From the NCBI RefSeq assembly GCF_000737245.1, contig NZ_JPQU01000049.1, positions 1-42,182 of the forward strand: DNA of 42,182 nucleotides. Direction: 5' to 3'. Shown piece after piece: positions 39,990 to 42,182 of this stretch. Position 1 is the first letter of the stretch. Each line of letters starts with the position of its first letter. The stretch is from Pseudomonas syringae. Lineage in GTDB: Bacteria; Pseudomonadota; Gammaproteobacteria; Pseudomonadales; Pseudomonadaceae. Both the position numbers and the translations under genes were made by a program. A model generated the notes under the pieces. The model did no database searches and was not told the origin of the DNA. It saw only the letters and a program-made list of their open reading frames with translations.

Positions 39990-41762
39990 TCAGAGTCCTT
40001 GTTCGCTGAGCCACAGGTTCAGCGCCGCCAACTGCCACAATTTCGAGCCGCGCAAAGGAGTCAATTGACCATCGGGGTTGGTCAGCAGTTTGTCGATCAT
40101 GGTCGGGTTGAACAGGCCGCGATCCTGGCTTGGATCAACCAGCAGGTCACGTACCCAACCCAGGGTGTTGCCTTCAAGATGCTTGAGGCCCGGAACCGGG
40201 AAATAGCCCTTCTTGCGGTCGATAACTTCCGATGGAATGACCAGTCGCGCGGCTTCCTTCAGCACTTGTTTGCCGCCATCTGGCAGCTTGAATTTGCCGG
40301 GAATGCGCGCGGAGAGTTCCACCAGGCGGTAATCGAGAAACGGTGTGCGCGCTTCCAGTCCCCAGGCCATGGTCATGTTGTCCACGCGCTTGACCGGGTC
40401 GTCCACCAGCATGATGGTGCTGTCCAGACGCAAGGCTTTGTCCACGGCGGCATCTGCACCCGGCTGAGCGAAGTGCTCGCGGACGAAATCACCTGCCGCG
40501 TCATTGGCGGTCAGCCACTTGGGCTGCACGGTGGCGGCATATTCGTCGTAACTGCGGTCGACGAACGCATCGCGGTAGGCAGCCACCGGATCGGCGGCGC
40601 CGTCGACTTGCGGGTACCAGTGATAACCGGCGAACAATTCGTCGGCACCCTGGCCGCTTTGCACTACTTTGCAGTGCTTGGCGACTTCACGGGACAGCAG
40701 ATAGAAGGCGATGCAATCGTGGCTGACCATCGGCTCGCTCATGGCGCGGAACGCTGCGGGCAGTTGCTCGATGATCTCGTGTTCCTGAATGCGCAGCTGA
40801 TGGTGATTGGTGCCGTAATGCTTGGCGATCAGGTCTGAATACTGGAACTCGTCGCCACGCTCGCCGCCCGCATCCTGGAAACCAATGGAGAAGGTGGAGA
40901 GGTTCTCGACACCGACTTCACGCAACAGACCCACCAGCATGCTTGAATCCACACCGCCGGAAAGCAGCACGCCGACATCCACTGCTGCACGCTGACGAAT
41001 CGCTACGGCTTCGCGAGTGCTGTCCAGTACGCGGTCGCGCCAGTCTTCGAGGGTCAGGTTTGCTTCATCGGCATGTGGGCCATAAGGCAGACGCCACCAG
41101 ACTTTCTGCTCAACCTTGCCGTGGGCATCAATGCGCATCCAGCTGGCAGGCGGCAGTTTTTCCACGCCAGCCAACAGGGTGCGGGGTGCAGGCACGACGG
41201 CGTGAAAGTTCAGGTAGTGATTGAGCGCGACTGGGTCGAGCATACCGCTGATATCGCCGCCCTTAAGCAGCGCGGGCAGGGTCGAGGCGAAGCGCAGGCG
41301 CTTGTCGGTACGCGACAGGTACAGCGGCTTGACGCCCAGACGGTCGCGGGCGATGAACAGCTGTTGGGTATCACGTTCCCAGATGGCGAAGGCAAACATG
41401 CCATTGAGCTTGGGCAGCATTTCCGCGCCCCACGCGTGATAGCCCTTGAGCAGCACTTCGGTGTCGCCGCCGGAATGGAACTGATAACCCAGGCCTTCCA
41501 GCTCGGTGCGCAGTTCCGGGAAGTTGTAGATCGCGCCATTGAAAGCCATGGACAGACCCAAGTGGCTGTCGATCATCGGCTGCGCCGAACCGTCCGACAG
41601 GTCCATGATTTTCAAACGACGGTGACCAAGGGCAATCGGCCCCTGGCTGTGAAACCCCCACGCATCCGGGCCGCGAGGCGCCAGCTCATGGGTAATGCGT
41701 TCAACAGCGGCTAGATCCGCTGGTTGATGATCGAAACGTAGTTCACCTGCTAATCCGCACAT
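39990..41762 (-). CDS. asnO: N-acetylglutaminylglutamine amidotransferase
   Basis: A 590-residue asparagine-synthetase-like enzyme that amidates the dipeptide to give NAGGN, an osmolyte. It has a class II glutaminase domain with nucleophile Cys2 (MCGLAGE), RGPDAWG, HRRLKIMDLSDG and FNGAIYNF. The synthetase domain has the PP-loop LSGGVDSSMLVG, GQGADELFAGYHWY and WGLEARTPFLDY. AAGGACTT precedes the ATG. It is first in the operon, with a perfect hairpin in its leader. Confidence 0.93.
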   Translation of the reverse strand: MCGLAGELRFDHQPADLAAVERITHELAPRGPDAWGFHSQGPIALGHRRLKIMDLSDGSAQPMIDSHLGLSMAFNGAIYNFPELRTELEGLGYQFHSGGDTEVLLKGYHAWGAEMLPKLNGMFAFAIWERDTQQLFIARDRLGVKPLYLSRTDKRLRFASTLPALLKGGDISGMLDPVALNHYLNFHAVVPAPRTLLAGVEKLPPASWMRIDAHGKVEQKVWWRLPYGPHADEANLTLEDWRDRVLDSTREAVAIRQRAAVDVGVLLSGGVDSSMLVGLLREVGVENLSTFSIGFQDAGGERGDEFQYSDLIAKHYGTNHHQLRIQEHEIIEQLPAAFRAMSEPMVSHDCIAFYLLSREVAKHCKVVQSGQGADELFAGYHWYPQVDGAADPVAAYRDAFVDRSYDEYAATVQPKWLTANDAAGDFVREHFAQPGADAAVDKALRLDSTIMLVDDPVKRVDNMTMAWGLEARTPFLDYRLVELSARIPGKFKLPDGGKQVLKEAARLVIPSEVIDRKKGYFPVPGLKHLEGNTLGWVRDLLVDPSQDRGLFNPTMIDKLLTNPDGQLTPLRGSKLWQLAALNLWLSEQGL

Positions 41763-41790
41763 AAGTCCTTACCGGTTTTCCGTTGGGGAA

Positions 41791-41813
41791 GGTGACTGAG
41801 AAATGCAGTCACC
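41791..41813. promoter_or_regulatory. Perfect 8-bp hairpin in the asnO leader
   Basis: GGTGACTG-AGAAATG-CAGTCACC lies 29-51 bases upstream of the asnO start. It could be an operator or an RNA hairpin affecting the osmotically controlled operon. Confidence 0.5.
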
Positions 41814-41907
41814 CTGAAACTGACCCATGTGAAACCGGGGAGTTTTAGATCGATCGGTTATAAGCAGTGGTGTCGACCCGAATGGGAGGTGACACGGATG
41901 GCCGCAG

Positions 41908-42094
41908 TCGGAGCGCGCTTGCCCGCGATGAACGATGACGCGGCCTGCCTGACACACCGCAGCGCCTGTATCGCGGGCAAGCACCGCTCCCACAGACACG
42001 CGAATCCTGGAGCGAACTTGCTCGCGATGAACGATGACGCAGTCTGCCTGACACACCGCAGCGCCTGCATCGCGGGCAAGCCTAGCTCCCACAG
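41908..42094. repeat. Tandem pair of REPINs
   Basis: Two REPINs (41908-41995 and 42007-42094) repeat with a 99-base period and share nearly the same spacer (GATGAACGATGACGC, then CTGCCTGACACACCGC). The outer heads are degraded (TCGGAGCG, CTGGAGCG). Confidence 0.85.
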
Positions 42095-42119
42095 GAGTGA
42101 TCTCGATATTGGCACCATG

Positions 42120-42182
42120 ACGTGGGACCGGCTTTAGCCGGGAAGAGGCCAGTACATCCACCCGATCTTTATCGTCTGAAAT
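42120..42182. repeat. REPIN (GTGGGACCGGCTTTAGCCGGGAA type), cut by the window edge
   Basis: The left arm and spacer match 35558 onward almost base for base. The right arm is outside the window. Confidence 0.85.

Noticed and set aside
38226..40838. An 870-codon open frame antisense to ngs and asnO
   Set aside because: It spans two well-recognised genes on the other strand, has no Shine-Dalgarno and no family motif. Long antisense frames are expected in high-GC genes.
41908..42182. Regularly spaced palindromes as a CRISPR array
   Set aside because: The units are inverted REP pairs with related spacers, not identical direct repeats with unique spacers, and no cas gene is near.

Overview
The window reads as chromosomal DNA of a Pseudomonas of the fluorescens group. 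The grounds are high-GC coding sequence, more than twenty REP/REPIN palindromes of the GTGGGAGC...GCTTGCCCGCGA type, a minC-minD-minE-rluA order, a betX / yjcH-actP neighbourhood like that known from P. aeruginosa, and a complete N-acetylglutaminylglutamine amide (NAGGN) osmolyte cluster. I see no prophage, insertion sequence, integron or CRISPR array. The gene names rest on recognising protein motifs by eye; no database search was possible.

Layout. 1-120: 3' end of a tRNA-Asp and its terminator. 160-660: a REPIN with a disrupted arm and a long multi-hairpin repeat. 774-4370: a DMT exporter, an FKBP lipoprotein, a DUF1232 protein and a two-gene unit (XRE regulator plus an unknown small protein). 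4505-9711: an EAL-CBS-GGDEF protein, the periplasmic protease Prc, and a divergent quinone oxidoreductase. 9821-16255: a HAD phosphatase and a leftward five-gene ABC-importer operon containing an alkaline-phosphatase-superfamily hydrolase, divergent from a PhnR-like GntR/UTRA regulator. The shared intergenic region holds two candidate Pho boxes and two TGGTCTAG-type operators, so I read this as an uncharacterised phosphorus-compound uptake and breakdown module, the most interesting locus here. 16490-18979: a large MscS-type channel and a 54-residue membrane protein. 19342-24616: aminopeptidase ApeB, RluA, MinE, MinD, MinC and a divergent lipid A acyltransferase. 24637-29200: a patatin-like phospholipase, a pirin, MlaA/VacJ and an alpha/beta hydrolase. 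29201-30322: a 1.1-kb gene-poor, partly AT-rich stretch with an orphan terminator. 30323-33462: BetX, then YjcH (DUF485) and ActP. 33743-36678: a DUF3309 micro-protein, a DUF2784 protein, an SDR, a YnfA protein, a CsrA paralogue and YheU. 36871-41762: the NAGGN peptidase, synthetase and amidotransferase. 41763-42182: tandem REPINs.

How the genes work together. Envelope and division genes (prc, minCDE, the acyltransferase, mlaA, the mechanosensitive channel, FKBP) are mixed with osmoadaptation genes (betX, NAGGN cluster, channel) and carbon/phosphorus acquisition genes (actP, the ABC operon). REPINs fill nearly every gap between transcription units. Three of them carry non-standard hairpin cores, and one two-REPIN block occurs three times.
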